From the NCBI RefSeq assembly GCF_010998615.1, contig NZ_JAAEAH010000065.1, forward strand, positions 1 through 55,762: 55,762 nt of DNA, given 5' to 3'. The notes under the pieces were generated by a model, which was not told where the DNA came from, made no database searches, and saw only the letters and a program-made list of their open reading frames with translations. Source of the DNA: Myxococcus sp. CA023 (GTDB taxonomy: Bacteria; Myxococcota; Myxococcia; Myxococcales; Myxococcaceae). Of this stretch, positions 1 to 8,241 are shown piece after piece. The position numbers were made by a program, and so were the translations under genes. Position 1 is the stretch's first letter, and each line of letters opens with the position of its first letter.

Positions 1-167
1 GCTCGGTGAAGCTGCCGGAGAACGTCGAAATGGTGATGCCGGGCGACAACATCGCCATCGAGGTGGAGCTCATCACCCCCGTGGCCATGGAGAAGGAGCT
101 GCGCTTCGCTGTTCGCGAGGGTGGCCGCACGGTGGGTGCCGGCGTCGTGGCGGAAATCATCGAGTAG
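1..167 (+). CDS. tuf: Elongation factor Tu, C-terminal fragment
   Basis: Only the last 54 codons are in the window; reading frame starts at base 3 and stops with TAG at 165-167. The residues match the C-terminal beta-barrel (domain 3) of EF-Tu: a [15 protein letters not shown] stretch, then [21 protein letters not shown] and the terminal [16 protein letters not shown]-Tu carries aminoacyl-tRNA to the ribosomal A site as a GTP complex. It lies 201 bp before rpsJ, the usual str-operon to S10-operon junction. The 5' end, including the GTPase domain, is outside the window. Confidence 0.97.
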
Positions 168-181
168 CGCAAACCCCCAGT

Positions 182-221
182 GGCTCCCTGCGTTCCCAAT
201 TCCGGGAAACTTCAGGGAGCC
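182..221 (+). other. Nested hairpin in tuf-rpsJ spacer
   Basis: GGCTCCCTG (182-190) pairs perfectly with CAGGGAGCC (213-221), and inside it TTCCC (193-197) pairs with GGGAA (204-208). It begins 14 nt after the tuf stop, so it may end the tuf transcript, though no T-tract follows. It could equally be part of a leader for the S10 operon. Confidence 0.6.
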
Positions 222-234
222 GTTGGGAATCCTG

Positions 235-272
235 TTGCACACCCTGGGGCGGGATGGTACACACCGCGCCCC
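235..272 (+). promoter_or_regulatory. Candidate rpsJ promoter and leader hairpin
   Basis: TTGCAC (235-240), a 17-nt spacer and TACACA (258-263) resemble a weak housekeeping promoter; GGGGCG (246-251) and CGCCCC (267-272) also form an inverted repeat. The leader from here to rpsJ would be about 100 nt. The -35 matches consensus only in TTG, so this is a guess that needs 5'-end mapping. Confidence 0.25.
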
Positions 273-368
273 TTCGTTCTGAAGAAACGGCTCTGTGAAA
301 TCCAGGGGACGTCGGTCGTAACGCCCTCCCGCGGCAGAGGCAGAGTCCGTTCAAAGAGGTTCTTGCGA

Positions 369-677
369 ATGGCGACACAGAAGATCCGCATCCGGCTGAA
401 GGCGTACGACTCGAAGCTCCTGGACCAGAGCGCGGGTGAGATCGTCGAGACGGCCAAGCGCACAGGCGCGAAGGTGGCCGGTCCGATCCCCCTTCCCACG
501 CGCATCAACAAGTTCACGGTGCTGCGGTCTCCGCACGTGGACAAGAAGAGCCGTGAGCAGTTCGAGATCCGCACGCACAAGCGCCTGCTCGATATTCTCG
601 AGCCCACGCAGCAGACGCTGGATGCGCTGATGAAGCTGGATCTGTCGGCTGGCGTTGACGTCGAGATCAAGTCCTAG
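369..677 (+). CDS. rpsJ: 30S ribosomal protein S10
   Basis: The 102-residue product [14 protein letters not shown]... is full-length S10, a 30S head protein that also serves as NusE in transcription antitermination. The open frame runs upstream to base 180, but the family start is ATG 369, preceded by an AAAGAGG ribosome binding site. Conserved segments include [25 protein letters not shown] and the C-terminal GVDVEIKS. It opens the S10 operon. The next gene is rplD, 53 bp on; rplC, which normally sits between them, is absent. Confidence 0.97.
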   Translation: MATQKIRIRLKAYDSKLLDQSAGEIVETAKRTGAKVAGPIPLPTRINKFTVLRSPHVDKKSREQFEIRTHKRLLDILEPTQQTLDALMKLDLSAGVDVEIKS

Positions 678-730
678 GAAGCGGGTGGGCGTTCGAGTGG
701 TTACACTCCGACCCCCGCGAGGAAAGTGCC

Positions 731-1354
731 ATGGCGAAGTTTGACGTTGTCGACCTGGATTTGAAGAAGGTGTCGGAGATTGAGCTCTCCGACGATGTCT
801 TCGGCACCGAGCCGAACGCCCACCTGTTTTACGAGGTGGCGAAGATGCAACAGATCAACCGGCGCCGCGGCACGGTCGGGGTGAAGAACACCTCGCTGGT
901 CAGCGGCGGCGGCAAGAAGCCCTGGAAGCAGAAGGGCACCGGCCGCGCTCGTCAGGGCTCCATCCGCGCTTCCCACTGGGTGGGCGGCGGTAAGGCGATG
1001 GCTCCCAAGGCGCGCGACTACTTCTACCGCCCGCCCCGCAAGGTGCGCCGCGGCGCCCTGAAGTCCGCGCTGTCCCTGCGGGCCCAGGAGAAGACGCTCA
1101 TCATCCTGGACGGTTTCTCCCTGGATGCTCCGAAGAGCAAGCAGGCCTTCGAGGTCCTCACCAAGCGTCTGAAGCTCCAGAACGCCCTGGTGATTGACGA
1201 CAAGGGCAACACCAACCTGCACCGCAGCGTGCGTAACTTGGCGAAGTTCGACGTGCTGCCGCCCGAGGGCCTGAACCTCGAGGCCGTTCTCCGGCACTCG
1301 CACCTCGTCCTCACGTCCGCGGCCGCGAAGACCCTCGAGGGGGCGCTGTCATGA
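731..1354 (+). CDS. rplD: 50S ribosomal protein L4
   Basis: L4 binds 23S rRNA domain I and lines the exit tunnel. The 207-residue protein has the L4 core: a [16 protein letters not shown] basic loop at about residues 68-83 (the tunnel extension), then [10 protein letters not shown] and the C-terminal Rossmann-like part with [14 protein letters not shown]. The N terminus [19 protein letters not shown] is typical. It follows rpsJ directly and its TGA overlaps the ATG of rplW (ATGA at 1351-1354), implying translational coupling. In E. coli L4 also represses its own S10 operon; I see no proof of that here. Confidence 0.97.
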   Translation: MAKFDVVDLDLKKVSEIELSDDVFGTEPNAHLFYEVAKMQQINRRRGTVGVKNTSLVSGGGKKPWKQKGTGRARQGSIRASHWVGGGKAMAPKARDYFYRPPRKVRRGALKSALSLRAQEKTLIILDGFSLDAPKSKQAFEVLTKRLKLQNALVIDDKGNTNLHRSVRNLAKFDVLPPEGLNLEAVLRHSHLVLTSAAAKTLEGALS

Positions 1355-1644
1355 ATCTGAACGACGTCATCAAGGGCCCGCTCATCACCGAGAAGCTGGA
1401 CAAGGCCCGCGAGAAGTTCCGCCAGTACTCGTTCATCGTCGACCGCAAGGCGACGAAGCACGACGTGGCCCGCGCGGTGGAGACGCTCTTCAAGGTCACC
1501 GTCGAGGGCGTGAACACCAACATCGTCCGCGGCAAGATCAAGCGGGTGGGTCGTAGCATCGGCAAGCGGCCCAACTTCAAGAAGGCGGTTGTGACGCTGA
1601 AGCAGGGCGACTCGATCGAACTCTTCGAGGGAGGGGCGGCCTGA
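1351..1644 (+). CDS. rplW: 50S ribosomal protein L23
   Basis: A 97-residue protein starting [20 protein letters not shown], which matches the L23 N-terminal PxxTEK signature. L23 sits at the tunnel exit and docks trigger factor and SRP. The usual VNTxxxxGKxKRxGxxxGxRPxxKKAxVTL pattern is present at about residues 54-83. Its start overlaps the rplD stop by 4 nt, and rplB follows after 34 bp. Length is normal for the family. Confidence 0.96.
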   Translation: MNLNDVIKGPLITEKLDKAREKFRQYSFIVDRKATKHDVARAVETLFKVTVEGVNTNIVRGKIKRVGRSIGKRPNFKKAVVTLKQGDSIELFEGGAA

Positions 1645-1678
1645 CGCCACGGCGTCGAGCCAGCCTGAGGAACACACC

Positions 1679-2524
1679 ATGGGCATCAAGAAGTACAAGC
1701 CGACTAGCGCCGCCCGCCGTCTGATGACGGTGTCCGACTTCGCGGACATCACCAAGGACTCGCCCGAGAAGAGCCTCACCGAGCCGCTCAAGCGCTCCGG
1801 TGGTCGCAACGTCCACGGGCACATCACCCGCCGGCACCAGGGTGGCGGCCACAAGCGCCGTTACCGCGTCATCGACTTCAAGCGCCGGGACAAGGATGGC
1901 GTCCCCGCGAAGGTCGTGGCCGTCGAGTACGACCCGAACCGCACCGCCAACATCGCGCTGCTGCACTACGCGGACGGCGACAAGCGTTACATCCTCGCTC
2001 CGGTGGGCCTGAGCGTGGGTGACACGGTGTTCGCTGGCGAGGGCTCTGACATCCGGCCTGGCAACAGCCTGCCGCTGCAGAACATCCCGGTGGGTACGGT
2101 CATCCACAACGTGGAGCTGAAGCCGGGCCGTGGCGCCCAGGTCATCCGCTCCGCCGGCACGTCCGGACAGCTGATGGCGAAGGAGGACCGTTACGCGCAG
2201 GTGCGTATGCCCTCCGGCACCGTCCGCAAGGTCCTCATCGAGTGCCGTGCCACCGTGGGCCAGGTGGGCAACATCGAGCACGAAATCATCCGTATCGGCA
2301 AGGCGGGTAAGAGCCGCTGGCTGGGCATTCGTCCCACCGTCCGCGGTCTGGCGATGAACCCGGTCGACCACCCGCACGGCGGTGGTGAAGGCAAGTCCGG
2401 TCAGGGTAACCCGCACCCTGTGTCCCCCTGGGGCAAGAAGACCAAGGGTCTCACCACGCGCACTAACAAGCGCACTGACAAGTTCATCGTGTCCGGCCGC
2501 CGCCAGGGCGCGCGCAGCCAGTAA
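1679..2524 (+). CDS. rplB: 50S ribosomal protein L2
   Basis: L2 is a primary 23S-binding protein needed for subunit joining and peptidyl transfer. The 281-residue product starts [14 protein letters not shown] and has the [12 protein letters not shown] motif and the diagnostic [14 protein letters not shown] loop near residues 224-237, which includes the conserved histidine close to the peptidyl transferase centre. It is a few residues longer than the usual 273-277. rpsS begins 9 bp after the stop with a GAGGA ribosome binding site in between. Confidence 0.98.
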   Translation: MGIKKYKPTSAARRLMTVSDFADITKDSPEKSLTEPLKRSGGRNVHGHITRRHQGGGHKRRYRVIDFKRRDKDGVPAKVVAVEYDPNRTANIALLHYADGDKRYILAPVGLSVGDTVFAGEGSDIRPGNSLPLQNIPVGTVIHNVELKPGRGAQVIRSAGTSGQLMAKEDRYAQVRMPSGTVRKVLIECRATVGQVGNIEHEIIRIGKAGKSRWLGIRPTVRGLAMNPVDHPHGGGEGKSGQGNPHPVSPWGKKTKGLTTRTNKRTDKFIVSGRRQGARSQ

Positions 2525-2533
2525 GAGGATTCC

Positions 2534-2821
2534 ATGGCTCGTTCGATCAAGAAGGGTCCGTTCGTCGACGACTTCCTCGTGAAGAAGATCGAGGACATGA
2601 TCAAGACGAACAAGAAGGCCGTCGTAAAGACGTGGTCCCGCCGCTCCACGATTCTTCCGGAGTTCGTGGGTCACACCTTCGCGGTGCACAACGGGAAGAA
2701 GTTCATCCCGGTGTTCGTCACGGAGAACATGGTTGGCCACAAGCTCGGCGAGTTCGCCCCGACGCGTACGTTCGGCGGTCACTCGGCGGAGAAGAAGGTC
2801 GCCAAGGCCCCGGGCAAGTAG
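2534..2821 (+). CDS. rpsS: 30S ribosomal protein S19
   Basis: S19 forms a complex with S13 in the 30S head. The 95-residue product begins [19 protein letters not shown] and carries [29 protein letters not shown] and the [16 protein letters not shown] tail, all diagnostic. Length is standard. It is 9 bp after rplB and 35 bp before rplV, inside the S10 operon. Confidence 0.97.
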   Translation: MARSIKKGPFVDDFLVKKIEDMIKTNKKAVVKTWSRRSTILPEFVGHTFAVHNGKKFIPVFVTENMVGHKLGEFAPTRTFGGHSAEKKVAKAPGK

Positions 2822-2856
2822 CCTGGCGCATTGCCTGAGAGCCTGAGGAGAAGACC

Positions 2857-3201
2857 ATGGAGTCGACTGCACATCTGCGTTTCCTGCGCATGAGCCCCCG
2901 CAAGATTTCTACCGTTGCGGAGCTCATCCGGGGCAAGCCTGTTGAGGCGGCCCTCAACATCCTGAAGTTCACCAAGCGCGCCGCGGCCAAGCCGGTGGAG
3001 AAGCTCATCAAGAGCGCCGTGGCCAACGCGACTGACAAGTCCAAGGGCCAGGTCGACGTGGACACGCTCTACGTGAAGACCATCTCCGTGGACCAGGGTC
3101 CCACCCAGCGCCGGTTCATGCCGCGCGCCATGGGCCGGGCCACCCCCATCAAGAAGAAGACGGCCCACGTCCACGTGGTGCTCGCCGAGGCGAAGAAGTA
3201 G
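2857..3201 (+). CDS. rplV: 50S ribosomal protein L22
   Basis: L22 lines the exit tunnel, where its beta-hairpin is a macrolide-resistance site. The 114-residue protein has the family opening [32 protein letters not shown] split over residues 5-36 and the hairpin tip [22 protein letters not shown] near residues 85-106. A GAGGAG ribosome binding site lies 7 nt before ATG 2857. It lies between rpsS and rpsC in the normal order. Confidence 0.97.
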   Translation: MESTAHLRFLRMSPRKISTVAELIRGKPVEAALNILKFTKRAAAKPVEKLIKSAVANATDKSKGQVDVDTLYVKTISVDQGPTQRRFMPRAMGRATPIKKKTAHVHVVLAEAKK

Positions 3202-3242
3202 GACCCGTCGGGCCCTGCCCGGACGCTTCAAGGAGAATCACG

Positions 3243-3905
3243 TTGGGACAGAAAGTTCATCCGATCGGGTTCCGGCTTGGTGTCATCAAGACCTGGGACT
3301 CCAAGTGGTTCGAGCACAAGAACTACGCGCAGTGGCTCCACGAGGACATCCGCATCCGCGAGTTCGTGAAGAAGTCGCTGAACCACGCGGGCGTGTCGAA
3401 GGTGGAGATCGAGCGCGCGGCCAACAAGGTCAAGGTCAACGTTCACACTGCGCGGCCGGGCATCGTCATCGGCAAGCGCGGCGCGGGCATTGAGACGGTG
3501 AAGAAGGACCTCCAGCAGTTCACGAAGAACGAGGTCTTCCTCAACATCGTCGAGGTCCGCAAGGCTGAGACCGACGCGCAGCTGGTGGCGGAGAACATCG
3601 CCACGCAGCTCGAGCGCCGCATCGCGTTCCGCCGCGCCATGAAGAAGGCCCTGCAGACGGCGATGAAGTTCGGCGCCAAGGGCATCCGCGTGGCCTGCTC
3701 GGGCCGCCTCGGTGGCGCGGAGATGGCGCGCTACGAGTGGTACCGCGAGGGTCGCGTGCCCCTGCACACCCTGCGCGCGGACATTGACTACGGTTTCGCC
3801 GAGGCGAAGACGACCTACGGCAAGATCGGCTGCAAGGTCTGGGTCTGCAAGGGCGAGGTCCTCCCGGGCAAGGGTGGCCAGGCCCCCATGCCCTCCAACC
3901 GGTAA
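3243..3905 (+). CDS. rpsC: 30S ribosomal protein S3
   Basis: S3 sits at the mRNA entry channel. The 220-residue product begins at a TTG codon (3243) read as Met: [21 protein letters not shown] follows, exactly the family N terminus, and AAGGAG lies 7 nt upstream, so the rare start is secure. The KH domain motif [10 protein letters not shown] is near residues 75-84 and the C-terminal [31 protein letters not shown] block is intact. Spacing to rplP is 66 bp and contains a strong inverted repeat. Confidence 0.97.
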   Translation: MGQKVHPIGFRLGVIKTWDSKWFEHKNYAQWLHEDIRIREFVKKSLNHAGVSKVEIERAANKVKVNVHTARPGIVIGKRGAGIETVKKDLQQFTKNEVFLNIVEVRKAETDAQLVAENIATQLERRIAFRRAMKKALQTAMKFGAKGIRVACSGRLGGAEMARYEWYREGRVPLHTLRADIDYGFAEAKTTYGKIGCKVWVCKGEVLPGKGGQAPMPSNR

Positions 3906-3919
3906 TCAGCCCACCCGCG

Positions 3920-3946
3920 CCGGGCGCTCCCAAAAGGGGCGCCCGG
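3920..3946 (+). other. Hairpin in rpsC-rplP spacer
   Basis: CCGGGCGCTCCC (3920-3931) pairs with GGGGCGCCCGG (3936-3946) around an AAAA loop, with one bulged T. It starts 15 nt after the rpsC stop and has no T-tract, so it could be an mRNA stability or processing element rather than a terminator. Confidence 0.6.
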
Positions 3947-3971
3947 GGCAGGGCGGCGAAGGACAGCGACG

Positions 3972-4391
3972 ATGCTTCAGCCTGCTCGTACGAAGTACCG
4001 CAAGATGCACAAGGGCCGCATGCCTGGCAGTGCCCACCGGGGTAGCGACATGACCTACGGTGAGTACGGCCTGATGAGCCTCCAGCCGGGGTGGATCACC
4101 TCTCGGCAGATCGAGGCGGCTCGTATCGCGATGACGCGTCACGTGAAGCGTGGCGGCAAGATCTGGATCCGTATTTTCCCGGACAAGCCCATCACCAAGA
4201 AGCCCGCTGAGACCCGTATGGGTACCGGTAAGGGTGGCGTGGAGTACTACGTCGCGGTGGTGAAGCCCGGCCGCATCCTCTACGAGATGGAGGGTATGAC
4301 GCCGGAAGTGGCCACCGGGGCGCTGAAGTTGGCGCAGGCGAAGCTGCCGGTGCTCACGAAGATCGTGAAGCGGGCGGACCTGAGCCTCTAA
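3972..4391 (+). CDS. rplP: 50S ribosomal protein L16
   Basis: L16 organises the A-site region of the large subunit. The 139-residue protein starts [17 protein letters not shown] and has the [25 protein letters not shown] segment, whose first Arg corresponds to the hydroxylated Arg81 of the E. coli protein. Length is normal (about 136-140). The upstream spacer of 66 bp is filled by an 11-bp-stem hairpin. rpmC follows after 57 bp. Confidence 0.97.
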   Translation: MLQPARTKYRKMHKGRMPGSAHRGSDMTYGEYGLMSLQPGWITSRQIEAARIAMTRHVKRGGKIWIRIFPDKPITKKPAETRMGTGKGGVEYYVAVVKPGRILYEMEGMTPEVATGALKLAQAKLPVLTKIVKRADLSL

Positions 4392-4448
4392 GGCACCGAG
4401 CGGCGGGAGCTGGTCCACAGGACGGCTTCCGCTCGCATGGAGAGTGAA

Positions 4449-4643
4449 ATGGCGACTGCGAAGGAATTGAAGGAACTGTCGGCGGACGACCTGAAGCAGC
4501 GCGCGGCCGAGCTGCGCGCGACGCTGTTCCAGGACCAGCTGAAGCGGCGGACCGGTTCGCTGGATAACCCGGCCGAGCGCACCCAGCACCGACGGGACCT
4601 GGCGCGGGTTCTGACCGTGCTGACCCAGAAGACGAAGGCTTAA
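4449..4643 (+). CDS. rpmC: 50S ribosomal protein L29
   Basis: L29 is a small two-helix protein at the tunnel exit. The frame opens at ATG 4437, but ATG 4449 is the better start because GGAGAG lies just before it and the product then begins MATAKELKELSADDL as in other L29s; this gives 64 residues. The C-terminal half (NPAERTQHRRDLARVLTVL) is the conserved second helix. The 102-bp spacer to rpsQ contains short inverted repeats (GCGCTC with GAGCGC; CCGGGC with GCCCGG). Confidence 0.93.
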   Translation: MATAKELKELSADDLKQRAAELRATLFQDQLKRRTGSLDNPAERTQHRRDLARVLTVLTQKTKA

Positions 4644-4745
4644 GGGCTGAACACCCACGACTCCAAGCGCGCTCAGCTGATAGAGGAGCGCGTGCGGCCA
4701 TCCGGGCGCCAATGCCCGGGTGCATGAGAGACAGTGAGAGAGAAG

Positions 4746-5060
4746 ATGGCTGAAGCGACCGAGACGCAGGCTTCCGAGACTTCCACCCGTGGCCGTCCCA
4801 AGACGCGCGTGGGGATTGTCACCTCCAACAAGATGCAGAAGACGGTGGTTGTCACCGTCCAGCGCCGGGCTCCGCACCCGAAGTACGGGAAGATCATGAG
4901 CCTGCGCGAGAAGTACAAGGCGCACGTGGAGGATCACGACTACCCCAAGAAGATCACCATCAACGAGGGTGATCGGGTCCGGATCGCCGAGACCAAGCCC
5001 GCTTCGAAGGACAAGCGTTGGCGCGTGGTCGAGGTGCTGGAGAAGAGCAAGAACGTCTAG
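4746..5060 (+). CDS. rpsQ: 30S ribosomal protein S17
   Basis: S17 is a primary 16S-binding OB-fold protein. An in-frame GTG lies at 4734, but ATG 4746 gives [14 protein letters not shown] and is preceded by a purine-rich GAGAGAGAAG stretch, so I use it (104 residues). The OB-fold core begins at [21 protein letters not shown] and includes HPKYGKIM and the [21 protein letters not shown] block. The first 18 or so residues are an acidic, Thr/Ser-rich extension beyond the usual 80-90-residue protein. This is the last gene of the S10 block. Confidence 0.95.
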   Translation: MAEATETQASETSTRGRPKTRVGIVTSNKMQKTVVVTVQRRAPHPKYGKIMSLREKYKAHVEDHDYPKKITINEGDRVRIAETKPASKDKRWRVVEVLEKSKNV

Positions 5061-5127
5061 CACGCATGTCCCTTCCGCGCGGCCGTGAGGCGGCGCGGGA
5101 TGGTCACCGGCGACAGGAGATTCCCAG

Positions 5128-5496
5128 ATGATTCAGATGACGAGCGTGCTCGACGTGGCGGACAACTCGGGCGCGAAGAAGGTGTTCTGCATCAAGGTGC
5201 TCGGCGGCTCGAAGCGCAAGTATGCGTCCATCGGCGACGTGATTGTCGTCTCGGTGCGCGAGGCGCTTCCCAACTCGAAGGTGAAGAAGGGTGACGTGGC
5301 CAAGGCCGTCATCGTTCGCACCAAGCGCGAGGTGGGTCGTCCGGACGGTAGCTACATCAAGTTCGACGGCAACTCCGCGGTCCTCATCAACAAGGACATG
5401 GAGCCCATTGGTACGCGTATCTTCGGGCCGGTGGCCCGTGAGCTCCGCGCCCGCAAGTTCATGAAGATCATCTCGCTGGCGCCCGAAGTCCTCTGA
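5128..5496 (+). CDS. rplN: 50S ribosomal protein L14
   Basis: L14 contacts 16S helix 14 in an intersubunit bridge. The 122-residue product starts [20 protein letters not shown] and contains the diagnostic [22 protein letters not shown] and RREVG-type stretch (here [18 protein letters not shown]), ending [12 protein letters not shown]. Length is exactly typical. It opens the spc-type block, 67 bp after rpsQ. Confidence 0.98.
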   Translation: MIQMTSVLDVADNSGAKKVFCIKVLGGSKRKYASIGDVIVVSVREALPNSKVKKGDVAKAVIVRTKREVGRPDGSYIKFDGNSAVLINKDMEPIGTRIFGPVARELRARKFMKIISLAPEVL

Positions 5497-5539
5497 GAGG
5501 ACGGCAGGCCGGACGGCGAGCAGCCAGAGAGAGGAAGCC

Positions 5540-5875
5540 ATGCAGAAGCTGAAGGTTGGAGACACGATCCAGGTCATGGCCGGGGCCGAAGCCTCCGAGA
5601 AGAACCCGGCGACCAAGCGCGGCAAGGTGCTGAAGATCGATCGCGAGGCTGAGCGCGTGACGGTCGAGGGCCTGCGCCTGGTCAAGCGTCACATGAAGAA
5701 GACGCCCCAGAGCCCAGAAGGCGGCATCGTAGAGAAGCCGGGCACGATCGCGCTGGCGAACGTGCAGGTGGTTTGCGCCAAGTGCGACAAGCCGACCCGG
5801 GTGGGCATCCGTACTGAAGGTGAAGAGGGCAAGAAGAAGCGGTTCTGCAAGAACTGCGACGCCCTGATTGACTAG
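5540..5875 (+). CDS. rplX: 50S ribosomal protein L24, zinc-ribbon form
   Basis: L24 initiates 50S assembly. The 111-residue protein has the KOW motif near the N terminus ([12 protein letters not shown], then [19 protein letters not shown]). The C-terminal 35 residues contain [12 protein letters not shown] and [10 protein letters not shown], a Cys-X2-Cys pair repeated, so it is the Zn-binding variant of L24 common in many phyla. A 181-bp spacer with two hairpins separates it from rplE, the position where S8 represses the E. coli spc operon. Confidence 0.96.
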   Translation: MQKLKVGDTIQVMAGAEASEKNPATKRGKVLKIDREAERVTVEGLRLVKRHMKKTPQSPEGGIVEKPGTIALANVQVVCAKCDKPTRVGIRTEGEEGKKKRFCKNCDALID

Positions 5876-5901
5876 GTGTCCGCGTTGGTGCATGTATGCG
5901 C

Positions 5902-5976
5902 GCCCTTTGTCCACCCTGGTGGTGGCGAAGGGCGGGCGTGCAGGCATGGAGGGCCCGTGGAGCAACAGGGGCCCTC
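5902..5976 (+). promoter_or_regulatory. Structured rplX-rplE leader
   Basis: The 181-nt gap holds two hairpins. Around 5902-5945 the arms CCACC and GGTGG plus CCCTT and AAGGG stack with small internal loops. GAGGGCCC (5949-5956) pairs perfectly with GGGCCCTC (5969-5976) over a 12-nt loop. In E. coli protein S8 binds the rplE initiation region; the position matches but I cannot identify an S8 consensus here. Confidence 0.4.
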
Positions 5977-6056
5977 GCGGTGTTTCCAGGTTCCATACGA
6001 AGGACTGATCGGGCGTGCTGGGTCCACGACGGCGCCCCGAAGCAGAGGACAGGACG

Positions 6057-6710
6057 ATGGCTGACGAGAAGAAGGCCGAGCAGAAGGAAAAGAAGGCGAA
6101 GCGGGGCAAGAAGGAAGAGGCCAAGAAGGTTGGCTTCGCCGCCAATATCGAGGAAGGCCTGGAGTCCAAGCCGGCCCGTCTGAAGGTGCGTTTCTTCAAG
6201 GAAGGTGTTCCGTCCCTCCTGAAGGAGCTGAGCCTGAAGAACCCGATGCAGGTTCCCCGGCTGGAGAAGATCGTCGTCAACATGGGTCTGGGCGAGGCGC
6301 TCGCCAACAACAAGATCCTGGAGTCGGCGGTGGAGCAGCTCGCGGCGATCACCGGTCAGAAGCCGATCGTCACGCGCGCCCGCAAGTCCATCGCGAACTT
6401 CAAGCTGCGCCAGGGGCAGGCCATCGGTGCCGCCGTCACGCTGCGCGGCGACCGCATGTACGAGTTCATGGACCGCCTTATCACCGTGGCGCTGCCGCGC
6501 GTGCGTGACTTCAAGGGCGTGTCCCCCAAGGCGTTCGACGGGAAGGGCAACTACACGCTCGGCGTGCGCGAGCAGATCATCTTCCCTGAGATCAACTACG
6601 ACCAGATCGAGAAGGTGAAGGGGCTCAACATCAGCTTCGTCACCACTGCCGCCAACGACGAGCAGGGGCTGGCGCTGATGCGTCACTTCGGCATGCCGTT
6701 CCGTCAGTAA
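6057..6710 (+). CDS. rplE: 50S ribosomal protein L5 with charged N-terminal extension
   Basis: L5 binds 5S rRNA in the central protuberance. ATG 6057 (after AGGACAGGACG) gives 217 residues against about 179 in E. coli. Homology starts near residue 38-40 ([23 protein letters not shown]) and continues through [41 protein letters not shown] and GMPFRQ at the end. The first ~37 residues are a Lys/Glu-rich tail ([18 protein letters not shown]). An in-frame TTG/GTG start at 6015 would add 14 unrelated residues and has poorer context. The tail lies on the solvent side if the fold is conserved; its role is unknown. Confidence 0.95.
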   Translation: MADEKKAEQKEKKAKRGKKEEAKKVGFAANIEEGLESKPARLKVRFFKEGVPSLLKELSLKNPMQVPRLEKIVVNMGLGEALANNKILESAVEQLAAITGQKPIVTRARKSIANFKLRQGQAIGAAVTLRGDRMYEFMDRLITVALPRVRDFKGVSPKAFDGKGNYTLGVREQIIFPEINYDQIEKVKGLNISFVTTAANDEQGLALMRHFGMPFRQ

Positions 6711-6737
6711 GCCCTCGAGTCAAGGACCCGACGAAAC

Positions 6738-6923
6738 ATGGCCAAGCTCTCCAAGATCGCCCAGGCAAAGCGCAAGCCGAAGTTCTCGGTGCGCCAGTAC
6801 AACCGCTGCCCGCTGTGTGGCCGGCCGCGCGCGTTCCTGCGCAAGTTCAAGATGTGCCGTATCTGCCTCCGCAATCGCGCCCTCCGCGGCGAGGTTACCG
6901 GCGTTACCAAGTCGTCCTGGTAG
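6738..6923 (+). CDS. rpsN: 30S ribosomal protein S14, type Z (zinc)
   Basis: The 61-residue protein is the short, zinc-containing S14: [20 protein letters not shown] provides two Cys-X2-Cys pairs at residues 24, 27, 40 and 43. It ends in the conserved GVTKSSW. S14 assembles into the 30S head late. The short form lacks the insertion of the long E. coli S14. It is 27 bp after rplE; the next spacer (162 bp) contains a very stable hairpin before rpsH. Confidence 0.97.
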   Translation: MAKLSKIAQAKRKPKFSVRQYNRCPLCGRPRAFLRKFKMCRICLRNRALRGEVTGVTKSSW

Positions 6924-6936
6924 CCGGAAGGGCAGG

Positions 6937-6969
6937 GTGCCTGGCGGGCCTCATCGGCCGGCCAGGCAC
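6937..6969 (+). other. Stable hairpin in rpsN-rpsH spacer
   Basis: GTGCCTGGC (6937-6945) is perfectly complementary to GCCAGGCAC (6961-6969); inside, GGCC (6947-6950) pairs with GGCC (6956-6959) over a TCATC loop. It starts 13 nt after the rpsN stop. No T-tract follows. Confidence 0.65.
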
Positions 6970-7085
6970 ATTGAAGTAGGAAGTTCGTAGTGGCGGTCAG
7001 CGCGAACCCCCGGGATGGGCCCGGCAGGCGTGGTGGCTGCGAACGCGGGGCGCCCGGTACGGGGCCTCGCTTGGGAAGGTACTCC

Positions 7086-7502
7086 ATGCCGGTCAATGAT
7101 CCCGTCGGCGACATGCTGACCCGCCTGCGCAACGCTTCGCGCGCGCGTCACGACAAGGTCGTCATCCCCCACTCGAAGCTCAAGCTCGAGATCATCAAGG
7201 TCCTCAAGGACGAGGGCTACATCGGCGAGTTCGTGGTGCACGAGCAGACCGTGCAGAACAAGCGCACGGTGTTCCCTGAGATCTCCGTGCAGCTGAAGTA
7301 TGGTCCGGACCGTGCGCCTGCCATCACCGGTATCCGCCGCGTGTCGAAGCCGGGCCTGCGTCGCTATGCCGCCGCGCGTGAGATTCCGCAGGTGCTGGGT
7401 GGCCTGGGTATCTCCATCCTGTCCACCTCTCGCGGCATCATGGTGGATTCCGAGGCCCGCAAGCAGAAGGTCGGCGGCGAGCTGCTCTGCACCGTCTACT
7501 AG
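7086..7502 (+). CDS. rpsH: 30S ribosomal protein S8
   Basis: S8 is a primary 16S-binding protein and, in E. coli, the spc operon repressor. From ATG 7086 the product has 138 residues beginning [22 protein letters not shown], the canonical start. GAAGG lies 7 nt upstream. A second plausible start, GTG 6990 with an AGGAAG site, would add 32 residues of Gly/Arg-rich sequence not seen in S8; I reject it but it could be a short upstream reading frame. The C-terminal [17 protein letters not shown] and [13 protein letters not shown] motifs are intact. Confidence 0.96.
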
Positions 7503-7566
7503 CCAGCCGCCAGGGTGCGGCGCCCCGTGAGGGAGCGCGCCCCAGGCACACAGGACCGAGGCAACC

Positions 7567-8133
7567 ATGAGTCGGATTGGAAAACTGGCGATCAAGCTCG
7601 GCGACAAGACGAAGGCCGTCATCGCCGGCGAGCAGGTGAACTTCGAGGGCCCCAAGGGCAAGCTGTCGGTGAAGCTGCCTGGCAAGGTCAAGGTCGAGAT
7701 CAAGGACGGCCAGATGACCGTGCAGCGTGAGGATGACTCGCGCGAGGCGCGCAGCCTGCACGGCCTGACCCGGACCATCCTCGCGAACGCCGCGAAGGGT
7801 GTGAGCACGGGCTTCGAGAAGAAGCTGGACATTCGCGGCGTTGGTTTCCGCGCCGAGGTGAAGGGCAAGGCCATTCACTTCTCGCTGGGTTTCTCGCACC
7901 CGGTGGTGTTCAACCTGCCCGAGGGCGTGACCGCCGAAGTCGACAAGGCGCCGCGCAACGAGGACAGCTTGCCTACCGTGGGCCTGACGCTCCGTTCTTC
8001 GGACAAGGAAGCGCTGGGCGCGACGGCGGTGAACATCCGCTCGCTGCGTCCCCCCGAGCCCTACAAGGGCAAGGGCATCAAGTACGCCGAGGAGCGCATC
8101 CGCCGCAAGGAGGGCAAGACCGGTACGACCTAG
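7567..8133 (+). CDS. rplF: 50S ribosomal protein L6
   Basis: L6 lies near the factor-binding site of the 50S. The 188-residue product begins MSRIGKLAIKLGDKTKAVI and shows the two-repeat L6 architecture: FEGPKGKLSVKLP in the first domain, then GVGFRAEVKGKAIHFSLGFSHPV and IRSLRPPEPYKGKGIKYAEERIRRKEGKT at the end. It is about 10 residues longer than the norm. Two tandem hairpins lie in the 108-bp spacer that follows. Confidence 0.97.
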   Translation: MSRIGKLAIKLGDKTKAVIAGEQVNFEGPKGKLSVKLPGKVKVEIKDGQMTVQREDDSREARSLHGLTRTILANAAKGVSTGFEKKLDIRGVGFRAEVKGKAIHFSLGFSHPVVFNLPEGVTAEVDKAPRNEDSLPTVGLTLRSSDKEALGATAVNIRSLRPPEPYKGKGIKYAEERIRRKEGKTGTT

Positions 8134-8163
8134 TCGTCCTGTCTTTCCTAAGTGTTCCAAACT

Positions 8164-8224
8164 CCACCGGGTCCTCGGGACCTGGTGGCATCATCCGGAG
8201 GCGGAAGGCCGCATCGCCTCCGGA
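8164..8224 (+). other. Tandem perfect hairpins, rplF-rplR spacer
   Basis: First hairpin: CCACC-G-GGTCC (8164-8174) with GGACC-T-GGTGG (8178-8188), an 11-bp stem counting a G-U pair, 3-nt loop. Second hairpin: TCCGGAGGCG (8194-8203) with CGCCTCCGGA (8215-8224), a perfect 10-bp stem. The second ends 17 nt before the rplR start, so it may influence rplR initiation. Confidence 0.65.
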
Positions 8225-8241
8225 CGGAAAAGGAAGCAGCC

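Noticed and set aside
180..368. N-terminal extension of rpsJ from base 180
   Set aside because: The extra residues have no S10 match and cross a stable hairpin; ATG 369 has a ribosome binding site.
6990..7085. GTG 6990 as the rpsH start
   Set aside because: It has a good upstream AGGAAG, but the added 32 residues are not found in S8 and ATG 7086 yields the canonical N terminus with its own site.
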